Below are positions 20,567 to 30,713 of a stretch of DNA of 59,011 nucleotides, piece by piece. Under the pieces are notes generated by a model that was not told the DNA's origin, ran no database searches, and worked only from the letters and a program-made list of their open reading frames with translations. The position numbers were made by a program, and so were the translations under genes. The DNA lies in contig PKTB01000001.1 in assembly GCA_002869385.1 (NCBI GenBank), forward strand, positions 1,434-60,444, written 5' to 3'. This DNA is from Marinilabiliales bacterium. Its GTDB lineage: Bacteria > Bacteroidota > Bacteroidia > Bacteroidales > ML635J-15. The number at the start of each line of letters is the position of its first letter. Positions within the stretch are counted from its first letter, which is position 1.

Positions 20567-21734
20567 CACTTTCTGTACTAATTGGTTCTGAATTTTCTTG
20601 TTCCTCTTCTTCTTTTTGGACACTGCGGCTAACACTGAGAATTACTCCGAAAGCTATTCCGGTAAAAAATATCGAGGTCCCACCATAACTCACAAACGGC
20701 AGAGGTTGCCCTGTTACGGGAAATACGTTTGTTGTGACTGCCATGTTTGAGAGTGCCTGCAGGACAATTAATGTGCTTAGTCCTGCAGTGATATATGCGC
20801 CGAATTTTAGACTTACATTTTTTACAATTTTTCTTGCTCTTAAAAATAAATATAAGTATAAAGCCAGTAAAGGAATTGCACCAAAGATTAATCCTAGTTC
20901 TTCAACAATAACAGCAAAAATATAATCGGAATAAGGATGAGGTAATATATTTCTTTGACTTGATTTCCCAGGGCCCTTGCCAAATAGACCACCTGTTGCT
21001 ACAGCAATCTTTGAATGCCTTTCCTGAATGTTCTCTTCACCATCAGAGCTTGTGAAACTTTCAATCCTGTTGTTCCATGTTTTAAATCGACAAAAGTCTT
21101 GATTCGTTTTGATTAAAATAAATAGTATCAACATTAAACCTAGCATTATTGAACCCATTATTGCAATGTACTTAAACTTCATCTTGCTGTAAAGAATAAG
21201 AATCATAGATATACAAAATAATAGAACTGCTGTTGACAGGTCTTCCGGGAAAATAAGCCCACAAGTTAAAATAATAGGAAAGAAAACTTGTTTTAAGGAT
21301 CCTTCAAGAGTATTTATTTCGGCTTCTTTAAGTGCCAGTATTCTTGATAAGTACATTAATAATGTAACTTTTGCAAAATCAGAGGTTTGAAAGGTGATAC
21401 CTCCGGGTAAAAGTATCCATCTTCTGGCATCATTAACATTCATCCCCCAAATAAGAGTAAAAACGAGTAGCCCAAGAGATAAATACCAAAGGTATACTGA
21501 CATTTTACTAAAGTATCTATAAGGGATATTATGTACAACAACAATCGCACTTACAGCCACCAATAGATAGAAAATCTGTTTTAACAGAAAGAAAGTAGTA
21601 CTTCCTGTTGATGACCTGAAAGCTAATTGTGCAGAAGCGCTGTAAACCGACCAAACAGAATACAGGAAGAGAAACAGGATAATGATCCATATTCCTCTGT
21701 CACCCCTAAAGATATTTTTTAAAGTAAGTTTCAT
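20559..21734 (-). CDS. ftsW: Lipid II polymerase FtsW (SEDS family)
   Basis: Polytopic membrane glycosyltransferase that polymerises septal peptidoglycan with FtsI. About ten hydrophobic segments are visible. SEDS hallmarks are FPEDLSTAVLLF, RHSKIAVATGGLFGKGPG (residues about 235-255), LPHPYSDYIFAVIVEE and the C-terminal FPVTGQPLPFVSYGGTSIFF. Length is 391, ending with an acidic tail (KEEEEQENSEPISTESDE). The start is one base before the murD stop and the end overlaps murG. Confidence 0.96.
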   Translation of the reverse strand: MKLTLKNIFRGDRGIWIIILFLFLYSVWSVYSASAQLAFRSSTGSTTFFLLKQIFYLLVAVSAIVVVHNIPYRYFSKMSVYLWYLSLGLLVFTLIWGMNVNDARRWILLPGGITFQTSDFAKVTLLMYLSRILALKEAEINTLEGSLKQVFFPIILTCGLIFPEDLSTAVLLFCISMILILYSKMKFKYIAIMGSIMLGLMLILFILIKTNQDFCRFKTWNNRIESFTSSDGEENIQERHSKIAVATGGLFGKGPGKSSQRNILPHPYSDYIFAVIVEELGLIFGAIPLLALYLYLFLRARKIVKNVSLKFGAYITAGLSTLIVLQALSNMAVTTNVFPVTGQPLPFVSYGGTSIFFTGIAFGVILSVSRSVQKEEEEQENSEPISTESDE

Positions 21735-23084
21735 TTATAATGATCTTACTGATAATTTAAATTGTTCACCACGATCTTCATAATTGTCAAAAAGATCAAA
21801 ACTTGCACATGCAGGTGATAAAAGAACTGTGTCATCATGTTCACCTAAATAATATGCAGTTTTTACTGCTTCAATCATTGAATTGGCATCAACAATACGT
21901 GGAACAATATCTCCAAACGCTTTATGTAATGCTGAGTTGTCTTTTCCAAGACATACAATTGCTTTAACTTTTGATTTTACCAGATCCATTAAAATGCTGT
22001 AATCATTACCCTTGTCAATACCTCCGGCAATCCAAATAATTTTTGAATCAACAGACTCAAGAGCATACCAGGCTGAATTAACATTAGTAGCCTTTGAGTC
22101 GTTAATGAATTTAATTCCATGTACACTTATAACAGGTTCAAGTCTGTGTTCCACATTACGGAAGTCCATTAGACTTTCTCTAATAATATCTTTTCTGATA
22201 TTAAGTCTTTCTGCTACAATACCTGCAGCCATAGAATTGTACACATTGTGTTTTCCTTTAATCGCAAGATCTTCAATTTGCATGGTCATTTGCTGTTTAT
22301 TATTAGACATATAGTTTATTTCTTTTTCTATTTCGTTTAAAAATGCGCCGTTTTCAACGCTTTCTTTTGTTTGAGTAAATTCAAATTGTTCAGCTTTGAT
22401 TTCTCTTTTGGATATTTCTTTTATGATTGTTTCATCGTCAGAACAGTAGATAAAACTGTCGTTATCAGATGTGTTTTGAAGAATTCTGAATTTAGAATCT
22501 ACATAATTCTGGAATTTATAGTCATATCTGTCTAAATGATCTGGAGTAATATTCATCAAGACAGACAAATCACTTTTAAATTCATACATGTTATCAAGCT
22601 GGAAACTGCTAATCTCAATTACATAGTAATCAAAGTTTTGTGTTGCAACCTGATAAGCAAAGCTTTGTCCCACATTGCCTGCCAGTCCGACATTTAAACC
22701 GGCCTTTTGAAGAATGTGGTAAGTAAGCATTGTAGTAGTAGTTTTGCCATTACTCCCGGTGATACAGATTTTAACAGCATCAGTATATCGTGCGGCGAAT
22801 TCAAGTTCTGATATTACTGGAATACCATCTTCAATAAGTTTCTGAATAATTGGCACAGTATCCGGAATACCTGGGCTTTTAATAACTTCATCTGCGTTCA
22901 GAATAAGATATTCTGTATGCTTGTTCTCTTCGTACTGAACATTATAATCTTTAAGAATCTTTTTATACTTATCAGCAATAGAAGATTTGTCGGAAACAAA
23001 TACGTCGAAATTGTTAACAGCAGCAAGAACAGCAGCACCAGTGCCACTTTCCCCTGAACCTAATATGACTATTCTTTTTTCCAC
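21735..23084 (-). CDS. murD: UDP-N-acetylmuramoyl-L-alanine--D-glutamate ligase
   Basis: Cytoplasmic Mur ligase that adds D-Glu. It has an N-terminal Rossmann motif (IVILGSGESGTGAAVLA), the P-loop ITGSNGKTTTTML (near residue 108), NITPDHLDRY and the C-terminal INDSKATNVNSAWYAL with the conserved lysine. It ends LLSPACASFDLFDNYEDRGEQF, a typical MurD terminus. Length 449 is normal. It lies 2 bp after mraY and directly abuts ftsW. Confidence 0.97.
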   Translation of the reverse strand: MEKRIVILGSGESGTGAAVLAAVNNFDVFVSDKSSIADKYKKILKDYNVQYEENKHTEYLILNADEVIKSPGIPDTVPIIQKLIEDGIPVISELEFAARYTDAVKICITGSNGKTTTTMLTYHILQKAGLNVGLAGNVGQSFAYQVATQNFDYYVIEISSFQLDNMYEFKSDLSVLMNITPDHLDRYDYKFQNYVDSKFRILQNTSDNDSFIYCSDDETIIKEISKREIKAEQFEFTQTKESVENGAFLNEIEKEINYMSNNKQQMTMQIEDLAIKGKHNVYNSMAAGIVAERLNIRKDIIRESLMDFRNVEHRLEPVISVHGIKFINDSKATNVNSAWYALESVDSKIIWIAGGIDKGNDYSILMDLVKSKVKAIVCLGKDNSALHKAFGDIVPRIVDANSMIEAVKTAYYLGEHDDTVLLSPACASFDLFDNYEDRGEQFKLSVRSL

Positions 23085-23086
23085 AA

Positions 23087-24343
23087 TTATCTAAGTTTAA
23101 GTGTTACAATTGCTATTACAGCTAGTAGCATACCTACAATCCAGAATCTTGCTGTTATCTTTGACTCGGGGTATCCTTTCTTTTGGAAGTGGTGATGAAG
23201 AGGTGACATTAAGAAGATCCTTCTTCCTTCTCCATGTTTTCGTTTTGTGTATTTAAACCAACTTACCTGAAGGATGACAGATAAGCTCTCCATAAAGAAT
23301 ACACCACAAAGTATAGGGAGTAGTAGCTCTTTTTTTATAATTATAGCAAATACAGCAACTATGCCTCCAATTGCAAGACTTCCTGTATCTCCCATGAAAA
23401 CCTGTGCCGGAAATGAATTATACCATAAGAATCCAATCATAGCACCGATAAATGCAGCCATATAAACTACAAGCTCACCTGTGTGAGGGATATACATAAT
23501 TCTTAAATAATCTGCAGCAATTAAGTTACCAGATACATAGGCGAGTATTCCAAGTGTAACTCCTATTATTGCAGATGATCCTGCTGCCAGACCATCTAAG
23601 CCATCTGTCAGATTTGCACCATTTGAGACGGCGGTGATTATTAGCACAGTCGCTATAACAAATATTATCCAAGCAAATTTGTATTTGATATCATCGTTTA
23701 GGAAGTTTACAAATTCTACATAGTTAAATTCATTGTCTTTAACAAACGGGATAGTAGTTCTTGTTGTTTTTACATCATGGTACATTACATCTCCTTCTTC
23801 GCAGCTGCTATAGGTAATGTCGTCGCCAATAATCTGTTGGTCAGCGGTTGCAGGGCTTGCACATTTTACACGAATCACTACGTCATTACTGTAGTATAGT
23901 GTTATCCCAACTACTAGTCCAAGTACTACCTGACCTATAATTTTGAACTTTCCGGGTAGTCCTTTTTTATTCTTTTTAAATACTTTTATATAATCGTCAA
24001 TGAAACCAAGAGTCCCCAACCAAACTGTTGTGATAAGCATTAAAATGACATAGATGTTGTCAAGTTTTGCCCATAGTAGTGTTGGAATTATTATCGACAA
24101 TAGTATGATAATTCCCCCCATGGTTGGAGTTCCTTTTTTCTGCATTTGACCTTCCAGTCCCAGATCTCTTATTTCTTCCCCAATTTGTAATCTTTGTAGC
24201 TTTCTGATAATCTTTTTTCCAAAGATCATAGAGATGATAAGAGAGGTGATTACAGCCATTGCCGCACGGAACGTAATAAATTCTATAACCCCTGCTCCGG
24301 GTACGTTCAACTCATTTAAGTAATCAAAAAGATAGTATAGCAT
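23087..24343 (-). CDS. mraY: Phospho-MurNAc-pentapeptide transferase
   Basis: Polytopic membrane enzyme that makes lipid I from UDP-MurNAc-pentapeptide and undecaprenyl phosphate. Motifs are [21 protein letters not shown] with the catalytic aspartates, [27 protein letters not shown] and [16 protein letters not shown]. At 418 residues it is about 60 longer than the E. coli enzyme. The extra segment lies around residues 155-215, between two membrane spans, includes several cysteines and charged residues, and is a known feature of Bacteroidota MraY. It lies 2 bp after murE. Confidence 0.97.
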   Translation of the reverse strand: MLYYLFDYLNELNVPGAGVIEFITFRAAMAVITSLIISMIFGKKIIRKLQRLQIGEEIRDLGLEGQMQKKGTPTMGGIIILLSIIIPTLLWAKLDNIYVILMLITTVWLGTLGFIDDYIKVFKKNKKGLPGKFKIIGQVVLGLVVGITLYYSNDVVIRVKCASPATADQQIIGDDITYSSCEEGDVMYHDVKTTRTTIPFVKDNEFNYVEFVNFLNDDIKYKFAWIIFVIATVLIITAVSNGANLTDGLDGLAAGSSAIIGVTLGILAYVSGNLIAADYLRIMYIPHTGELVVYMAAFIGAMIGFLWYNSFPAQVFMGDTGSLAIGGIVAVFAIIIKKELLLPILCGVFFMESLSVILQVSWFKYTKRKHGEGRRIFLMSPLHHHFQKKGYPESKITARFWIVGMLLAVIAIVTLKLR

Positions 24344-24345
24344 TC

Positions 24346-25803
24346 TTATTTATTTTTAAACTTTTCTTCAATAATTTCTTTATCATCAAAATGATGTCTT
24401 ACACCATTAACTTCTTGGTATTTTTCATGACCTTTACCTGCAACCAATATTACATCACCAGGCATTGCCATCATACACGCAGTTCTTATTGCTTCAGCTC
24501 TGTTTGTTATTATTAGAACTTTTCGTTTTTGGTCAATTCTTACACCCGTTTGCATATCATCAAGAATCTTTTCAGGATCTTCTGTACGTGGATTATCTGA
24601 TGTTAGAATGACTTTGTTGCTTAACTCAACTGCGATAGATGCCATTTCAGGACGTTTAGTAGTATCTCTGTCACCACCTGTTCCAACTACTGTGATGAGC
24701 TGGCCTGCACCATCCAGAATTTCATTTATTGTAGTAAGTACATTTTTTACTGCATCAGGTGTGTGCGCATAATCTACAATAGCACTAATTCCATCTGTCG
24801 ATTTAATCGTTTCAAAACGTCCTTCAACGGGTTTTAAGATACTAATTTCGCGAAGTACATCCTGTGAATCTAATCCTGTTAAAACAGCGCATGCATATAC
24901 AGCTAAAAGGTTGTATGCATTAAAGTTGCCTATAAAACTTGTCCATAACTCATTATCGTTAATGGTAATAAGTGTTGAATCAAAATGGCTTTCCAATATT
25001 CTAGATTTGAAGTCTGATATTGATTTTAGTGAGTAAGTGTATTTTTTAGCCTTGGTGTTTTGAACTATTATATTTCCATTTTTATCGTCAATATTTGTCA
25101 GTGCAAAAGCATCTTTTGGTAATAATTCAAAAAACCTTTGCTTATCTTTGATATACTCTTTAAATGTTTTATGAAAATCAAGATTGTCGTGAGTTATATT
25201 TGTGAATATTCCCCCGCTAAAATATAGACCAAAAATTCTGTTTTGAACCGTAGAGTGGGAGCTTACTTCAATAAAGCAATATTCACAACCTTCTATAGCC
25301 ATTTCGTTTAGATACTTATTTATTGTAATTTGATCCGGAGTTGTATGTGTGGCTGTAATGCTTTTGTCGTTTATGAGAATGTTTATTGTTGAAATAAGTC
25401 CAACTTTATAACCCATTGCTTTAGTCAGGTTATACAGGCTGGTTGCAATTGTTGTTTTGCCGTTAGTTCCTGTAATACCAATAAGCTTTAGCTTTTCTGA
25501 TGGATTGTCAAAATAGTCTGCAGCAATTATTCCCAGCGCTTCAGAGCTTGATGTAACTTGAATATAATTGACATTCTTATCTAAATTTTCTGGTAACTCT
25601 TCACAAACAATAACCTTAGCTCCAAGTTCAATAGCCTTTGGAATAAAACTGTGTCCGTCTGAGACAGTTCCTTTAATAGCAACAAATAAATCATTTTTGC
25701 TGACTTTTCTGGAGTCAAATTCCGGCTTTTCGTAATTCATATTATTATTAATCTGTGTACATACGGAATTTAATTTGGTTAGTATTTTATTTAAATCTCT
25801 CAT
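24346..25803 (-). CDS. murE: UDP-MurNAc-L-alanyl-D-glutamate--diaminopimelate-type ligase
   Basis: Adds the third peptide residue. It has the P-loop [14 protein letters not shown] (near residue 110), the HTTPD substrate loop, DYAHTPDAV and the C-terminal [10 protein letters not shown]. The DNPR motif is the accepted marker for meso-diaminopimelate rather than lysine, so the peptidoglycan is predicted to be DAP type. Length is 485. The start overlaps the end of ftsI by 4 bp. Confidence 0.96.
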   Translation of the reverse strand: MRDLNKILTKLNSVCTQINNNMNYEKPEFDSRKVSKNDLFVAIKGTVSDGHSFIPKAIELGAKVIVCEELPENLDKNVNYIQVTSSSEALGIIAADYFDNPSEKLKLIGITGTNGKTTIATSLYNLTKAMGYKVGLISTINILINDKSITATHTTPDQITINKYLNEMAIEGCEYCFIEVSSHSTVQNRIFGLYFSGGIFTNITHDNLDFHKTFKEYIKDKQRFFELLPKDAFALTNIDDKNGNIIVQNTKAKKYTYSLKSISDFKSRILESHFDSTLITINDNELWTSFIGNFNAYNLLAVYACAVLTGLDSQDVLREISILKPVEGRFETIKSTDGISAIVDYAHTPDAVKNVLTTINEILDGAGQLITVVGTGGDRDTTKRPEMASIAVELSNKVILTSDNPRTEDPEKILDDMQTGVRIDQKRKVLIITNRAEAIRTACMMAMPGDVILVAGKGHEKYQEVNGVRHHFDDKEIIEEKFKNK

Positions 25804-27902
25804 TTTAACGTAATTGTAATTTCATCTCCTTCAATAAATGAACTGTTAGGAGCAGGTGATTTGCGAACAACCTTTCCTCTGCCTTCAACATGTACATGTA
25901 AACCATAACTTTCGAGTATTACCAGTGCATCTTTTAAGCCCATGTTTATTACATTTGGGACCTTAGTTTTATCGCTGTAGTTTATTGGACTATATTTTAC
26001 CTGGTGATTTTCGACGTTTGATTTTACCCATTGGGTTTGACCCATATTTTGATAATTTGTACTTATTTGCAACCAGTCATAAACCTTGTCAGTTTCTTCT
26101 TTATTCCCATTTTTAGAATAAGGGATTGATTCCGTAACTGTAAAGTTTGAAGTAAACATGTGGAATTTAGGATTGGTAGCATATATTTTGTCAGCTATTT
26201 CTTTGAAAACTGGTCCGGAAACGATATTTCCATAAAAGCCTTTTCTTCTTTGTTTATAAATTGAAACAATGCAGGAATATTCCGGAGCTTCAGCTGGGAA
26301 ATAACCAACAAAAGATGCATGATATGCCGTTGGGATACTATCGTTACCATAATTAATCTGAGCAGTTCCGGTTTTACCGGCAATTTTATAATTTTCGCTC
26401 TTAATGTTTTTAGCAGTACCATTTTCAACAACTCCTTCAAGCATTGGTTTAACTACTGCTATTGTTGTTTGGGAGCATAGTTGTGGATTGATTACCTCTG
26501 TTTCTAATTCTTTGACAATCTCACCTCTGTATGATAAGGCTTCAGCAAAGATAGGTTTAACCATGATCCCATTATTTGCAATTGCATTGTAGAAAGTCAA
26601 TATCTGTAAAGGAGTAATTTGTAATTCATATCCAATTGACATTTGAGTGAGAGATAGACCAGACCATTCAGGGTCTCCAGGTTCGTGTATAACCGGAATT
26701 GCCTCTCCTTTGATTACTGTGCCAACTGGTTGGTCGAGGTGTAATTTCTTTAAGCCTTCGACATACTGAGAAGGATTGCTTTTGTAGTTTTCACTAATTA
26801 TTTTTGAGATACCAACATTGGAGGAAACTTCAAAAGCTTTTTGAACAGTAATAGTGCCATAACCTCCTTCATGAGAATCTCTCATGGTTCTTCCATAGTA
26901 TTTAATGGTGCCATCGCCTGTTTCGATCATTTGGTCAGCGGTTACATAACCATCTTCTATAGCGACAATCAAAGACGCCAGTTTAAAAGTTGAGCCGGGA
27001 TCGGTTGCATTTCCTACAGCAAAGTTTCTTTCTTCATAATAGAATCCTTCAGTGTGTTTTTTAAGATTGGCAATTGCTACAACTTTACCTGTTTTAACTT
27101 CCATTACAACAACAGTTCCGTATTCAGCATCATGTTTTCTGAGCTGTTTTTCTAAAGCCGTTTCTGCAACATCCTGAATTCCAATGTCTATTGTTGTAAT
27201 AAGATCAAGGCCATCTTTGGGTTCGATATACTGTGCATCTTCAACAGGCATCCACATATTACCCGGGATCCTTTCTTTTACAGTATAACCTTCCACACCT
27301 CTTAAATCGGAATCGTAAGCATCCTCAAGACCAACACCAATGCGTCCAGTGCTTGCAACAGTGCCTATTGTACGCCTTGCTAACTCACCAAAAGGTTTTT
27401 CTCTCTTAAATGTTTTTTGATAAACAAAACCGCCTTTAATTCTACCGTTTCTTAGTAGTGGAAAAGCTGACATGGTTTTAAAATCATAATAGCTGATCTT
27501 ATAACTAAATCTATAATATCTTGAACCGTTATCACGGGCTGCGATCATTTCATCTTTAAACTCTTGTGATGTTTTATCTTCGAATAGGTTTCCAAGACAA
27601 AGAGCCAGAGAGTCGATGTTTTAGTCAAAAACCTCTTGTGTTATTGCATCGCAGTTTAAATCAATACCGGCTTCGAAGTATGCTACAGAGGTAGCTAATA
27701 ATTTTCCGTCACTTGAATAAATATCACCTCTTATAGGTTCAATTGTTGTGTAAATTCGAGTTGTTTTTAATGCTTCTTCAATGATTTCCTGATCATAAAA
27801 GAACTGGTAATAGACAATCTTACCAACGATAATAAATCCAAACACCAGCATAAGGATATACAGGATGTTAAGTTTGGCTAATATGTTGGTTCTGTCACTC
27901 AC
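25800..27902 (-). CDS. ftsI: Septal penicillin-binding protein (transpeptidase) FtsI, in-frame TAA
   Basis: Class B PBP that cross-links septal peptidoglycan. It opens with one membrane anchor (ILYILMLVFGFIIVGKIVYYQ) and the dimerisation region (IEPIRGDIYSSDGKLLATSV). After VFD a TAA (27621-27623, codon 94) interrupts it; the frame continues NIDSLALCLGNLFEDKTSQE. Active-site motifs are all present: STFK (Ser about 304), SSN in FEVSSNVGIS, and KTGTAQ. A C-terminal PASTA domain (VPNVINMGLKDALVILESYG) is present, usual for Bacteroidota. Read through, it is 700 residues. It overlaps ftsL by 8 bp and murE by 4 bp. Confidence 0.94.
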
Positions 27903-28257
27903 TTGTTTTTATTTGGTATGAAATTTTTTGTGGTGGTGCACTTGCTTCTTCAAGTGTTGACCCTTTCTCTTCAAGCATTTTTAGAACTTGTCCTCTTCTG
28001 CTACTAGTCATTAGTTTTGATTGTATCTCGATTTTTTCTGCACGTAAGTCTTCTATTCTTTTTTGTGTTTCTTCGGTTTCTCGAAATACTTTTTCTGCAT
28101 GGAATCTGTTTGAGATGTAGACTAAGCCGAGCACAAAGATTACTATGATGAATGGAATCTGTTTCCTAACAATATCGCTGGCTACGATCGACCCGTTGAC
28201 TAGTCCCCGGATTGTCGCTTTTACCTGTGTTTTTGTTATTTTTTTAGATTCACTCAT
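27895..28257 (-). CDS. ftsL: FtsL-like cell division protein
   Basis: A 120-residue protein with one membrane segment (IPFIIVIFVLGLVYISNRF, about residues 34-52) followed by a short coiled coil (FRETEETQKRIEDLRAEKIEIQ). This is the usual FtsL architecture. The sequence is otherwise poorly conserved, and the assignment depends on its place between rsmH and ftsI. It overlaps rsmH by 4 bp and ftsI by 8 bp. It should recruit FtsW/FtsI with a DivIC-type partner encoded elsewhere. Confidence 0.85.
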   Translation of the reverse strand: MSESKKITKTQVKATIRGLVNGSIVASDIVRKQIPFIIVIFVLGLVYISNRFHAEKVFRETEETQKRIEDLRAEKIEIQSKLMTSSRRGQVLKMLEEKGSTLEEASAPPQKISYQIKTSE

Positions 28258-29150
28258 ACTCTTTCTGCTATTCTTAATTTTGCTGATTTTGCTCTTGGGT
28301 TGTCTTCAATTTCTGATTCGCTTGGTAGAATAAGTTGTCTGTTAACAGCTTTAAAAGGCAAATCTGTTCTCCCATAAAAGTCTTTTATTAATTCACCTCT
28401 TGTGTTTCCGGTTTTAATAAGGTTTTTCACAGGCCTGTCTTCCAGCGAGTGATATGATATTGCTGATAATCTACCACCTGGAAGTAAAATGTCTGCACAT
28501 GAATCGAGGAAAATATTTAGTGCATTTATCTCGTCATTTACTTCTATTCTTAATGCCTGGAAAACTTGTGCCAGATATTTAATTTCCTTTTTTGCAGGAG
28601 TAGCAGGTTTTATTACTTCAAGAAACTTTTCAATATCTGTAAATTCAGAGATAGAACGTTCTTGTGTAATCAAACCAACCAATTTTCCGGGGTTGGTAAT
28701 ATCACAGTATTGTTTGAAAACCCTGTAAAGTTCTTCTTCTTTGTAATTATTGAGGATATTTGCAGCAGTGTTGCTTTGTTCAATATTCATTCTCATATCC
28801 AGGCTACCGCCTAATCTGAATGAAAAACCTCTGCCTTCGATGTCAAACTGATGAGATGAAACACCAAAGTCTGCAAGAATCCCGTCAACTTTATTTAAAT
28901 TGTAATAATCAACATAATTTTTAATGTATCTGAAATTCCCGTAGATAAGTGTAAATCTTGGATCGTCAATTGCATTTTTGTGTGCATCCTGATCCTGATC
29001 AATGGCAAATAAGTGTCCTTCGTCTGATAAATGTTTTAGTATTTCAGTGGAATGACCTCCTCCACCAAATGTGACATCGAAGTAAACCCCTTTGGGTGAA
29101 ATGTTGAGTCCTTGTATGCTTTCATTAAGTAGAACAGGTTTATGATACAT
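28254..29150 (-). CDS. rsmH: 16S rRNA (cytosine(1402)-N4)-methyltransferase
   Basis: SAM-dependent methyltransferase acting on the 30S decoding centre. The start MYHKPVLLNESIQGL, the SAM loop FDVTFGGGGHSTEIL, DGILADFGVSSHQFD and the late SAISYHSLEDRPVKN are all family signatures. Length 298 is normal. It lies 2 bp after mraZ at the head of the dcw operon. Confidence 0.97.
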   Translation of the reverse strand: MYHKPVLLNESIQGLNISPKGVYFDVTFGGGGHSTEILKHLSDEGHLFAIDQDQDAHKNAIDDPRFTLIYGNFRYIKNYVDYYNLNKVDGILADFGVSSHQFDIEGRGFSFRLGGSLDMRMNIEQSNTAANILNNYKEEELYRVFKQYCDITNPGKLVGLITQERSISEFTDIEKFLEVIKPATPAKKEIKYLAQVFQALRIEVNDEINALNIFLDSCADILLPGGRLSAISYHSLEDRPVKNLIKTGNTRGELIKDFYGRTDLPFKAVNRQLILPSESEIEDNPRAKSAKLRIAERV

Positions 29151-29152
29151 AT

Positions 29153-29629
29153 TTAATCCTCGTTATAAAATCCAAAATCTCCGCCCAGAATATCATTTGC
29201 CAAATCAGCAAAGTCCTCTTGAGAAATTTGCTTAGCATTGTAGCTTTCACCGGACCAGATTTCGATTTTACCTTTTTGACCTGCAAAAACAAGTTCTTTG
29301 TCAGCTCCGATATATTCCAATAATTTTTTAGGAATTAGTAAACGGTTGCTTGAGTCAAAGTGTAGTTCTGCGGTTCCACGGTAATATTCCCTTAAGAATT
29401 CAGCATGTCTTTTGTTAAAAGGATTTAGTTTCTTTTTGAGAATGCCAGTCTGGTATTGCCACTCGCTCATGGTATACAGAATCAGACACTTATCGTAAAT
29501 GTCTTTCTTCAAAACCATGGGCTGCTGCTGCTCTTCATCAGGTATCTGACGCTTAAGCGGAGCAGGGAAAATGATTCTGCCTTTATTATCTAATTTACCA
29601 CTGTGTTCACCAACAAACATAAAATGCAT
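29153..29629 (-). CDS. mraZ: Transcriptional regulator MraZ
   Basis: AbrB-fold DNA-binding protein that controls its own dcw operon in other bacteria. The open frame runs further upstream, but that part crosses the putative operator and lacks family similarity. I choose the ATG at 29627-29629 (MHFMFVGEHSGKLDNKGRI); the ATG at 29618-29620 is an alternative. The two SpoVT/AbrB-like repeats are visible: GEHSGKLDNKGRIIFPAPLK and GTAELHFDSSNRLLIPKKLL. Length is 158. The array at 29661-29700 is a good candidate for its binding site. Confidence 0.95.
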   Translation of the reverse strand: MHFMFVGEHSGKLDNKGRIIFPAPLKRQIPDEEQQQPMVLKKDIYDKCLILYTMSEWQYQTGILKKKLNPFNKRHAEFLREYYRGTAELHFDSSNRLLIPKKLLEYIGADKELVFAGQKGKIEIWSGESYNAKQISQEDFADLANDILGGDFGFYNED

Positions 29630-29660
29630 TTTATAATTTGATGTAAAAGTATAGATATTT

Positions 29661-29700
29661 TCCCCCACATAAAAACATTTTCCTCCACATTTCTCCACAT
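29661..29700 (-). promoter_or_regulatory. Candidate MraZ operator: 10-bp-period TGTGG repeats
   Basis: Read on the minus strand, four consecutive 10-mers occupy 29700-29661: atgtggagaa, atgtggagga, a degenerate aaatgttttt, and atgtggggga. Three of four carry TGTGG followed by a purine and G, in strict 10-bp phase. MraZ is known to bind direct repeats with a TGGG-like core spaced one helical turn apart. The array ends 32 bp before the chosen mraZ start, where a promoter-proximal operator is expected. Confidence 0.65.
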
Positions 29701-29750
29701 TGTTAATAACTTTTATGCCGAAAAATTGTAACACTTTGGAATACAGGGGG

Positions 29751-29781
29751 TTGTTAGTTTGGTGAATTTGTTTTATTTTTG
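29751..29781 (+). promoter_or_regulatory. Promoter TTG-N20-TATTTTTG for the acyltransferase gene
   Basis: TTG at 29751-29753 and TATTTTTG at 29774-29781 are 20 bp apart, an exact fit to the Bacteroidota consensus. The start codon follows 21 bp later, so the leader is short. Confidence 0.6.
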
Positions 29782-29802
29782 TGAGAAATTAACAATGCGA
29801 TT

Positions 29803-30627
29803 ATGTCAGGTGAAGATTTATTACAGATTGATGTTAGAAGCATAATCGGATCAAAAAATCCGAAGACTCTTAAAAGGATTCCACGATTCATTATCAGGTA
29901 TTTAGAACGTATTATCCATCAGGATGAGATTAATGCTTTTCTACGTGAAAATCCTGACAAAAAGAACCTGGACTTTGTGGATGTTGGTATTGAGTTTATG
30001 GAATTAGGCATTGATTATCGCGGCTTTGAGAATGTGCCTGAAGAAGGAAGGTTTGTGTTTGCTGCAAATCATACTCTTGGTGGTTTAGAAAGTGTAGTGT
30101 TAATGCAAATTGTTGCAAAAAAATACAAAGACTTTGTTTTTGTTGTAAATGATTTGCTTATGGCATTAAAACCGATTAGTGGTTTGTTTGTCCCTGTTAA
30201 TAAGCTCGGTGGTCAATCACGTGATAGTGTTAAGAAGATAAACGAAGCTTATGAATCAGATAAACAAATTTTATTCTTCCCTGCAGGCTTAGTTTCGAGA
30301 AAAAAGCGTGGCAAAATTGAAGACCCTCCATGGCAAAAGACATTTGTCAGTAAAGCAATTGAAACAAAAAGGGATATTATTCCTGTTTATATTGACGGAC
30401 GAAACTCAAATTTCTTTTATAGATTGGCAAATCTGAGAAAGTTTTTAGGAATAAAAACCAATATCGAAATGCTTTATCTTGTAAACGAAATGTTTAAGCA
30501 AAGAGGACGCACCATCACAATTACTTTTGGCAAACCAATTCCATACAGCACTTTTGATAAAACAAAATCATACAAAGAGTGGGCTGAATTTTTGAAGAGG
30601 AAAGTTTATGAGATGAGAGGTGAATAA
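29803..30627 (+). CDS. GlsA-like lipid O-acyltransferase (PlsC family)
   Basis: Cytoplasmic-face membrane acyltransferase of the 1-acylglycerol-3-phosphate acyltransferase fold. It resembles the Bacteroides proteins once called hemolysins, later linked to glycine lipid synthesis (GlsA). Seen: a conserved N-terminal helix pair (IPRFIIRYLERIIHQDEINA), the catalytic histidine block FAANHTLGGLESVVL (residues about 86-100), the phosphate-binding FFPAGLVSRKKRG and a C-terminal ITFGKPIPYSTFDK. Relatives usually read NHPLGGLDG here; the aspartate of the H-x5-D motif is glutamate in this protein, which is odd for a catalytic residue. Length is 274. A GNAT N-acyltransferase that could be its partner lies 1.5 kb downstream. 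The substrate is inferred. Confidence 0.8.
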   Translation: MSGEDLLQIDVRSIIGSKNPKTLKRIPRFIIRYLERIIHQDEINAFLRENPDKKNLDFVDVGIEFMELGIDYRGFENVPEEGRFVFAANHTLGGLESVVLMQIVAKKYKDFVFVVNDLLMALKPISGLFVPVNKLGGQSRDSVKKINEAYESDKQILFFPAGLVSRKKRGKIEDPPWQKTFVSKAIETKRDIIPVYIDGRNSNFFYRLANLRKFLGIKTNIEMLYLVNEMFKQRGRTITITFGKPIPYSTFDKTKSYKEWAEFLKRKVYEMRGE

Positions 30628-30637
30628 GAAAAATTTG

Positions 30638-30645
30638 TATCTTTG
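30638..30645 (+). promoter_or_regulatory. -7 box TATCTTTG before the BNR protein gene
   Basis: An exact TAnnTTTG match 11 bp after the acyltransferase stop, with no well-placed TTG. The leader of about 65 bp contains a small hairpin (gacaatt 30673-30679 with aattgtc 30688-30694). Confidence 0.4.
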
Positions 30646-30713
30646 TTATATAAATTTAAATCCTGAGAAGTTGACAATTATTTACTAAATTGTCCTCAAA
30701 TTATTTTTAATAA

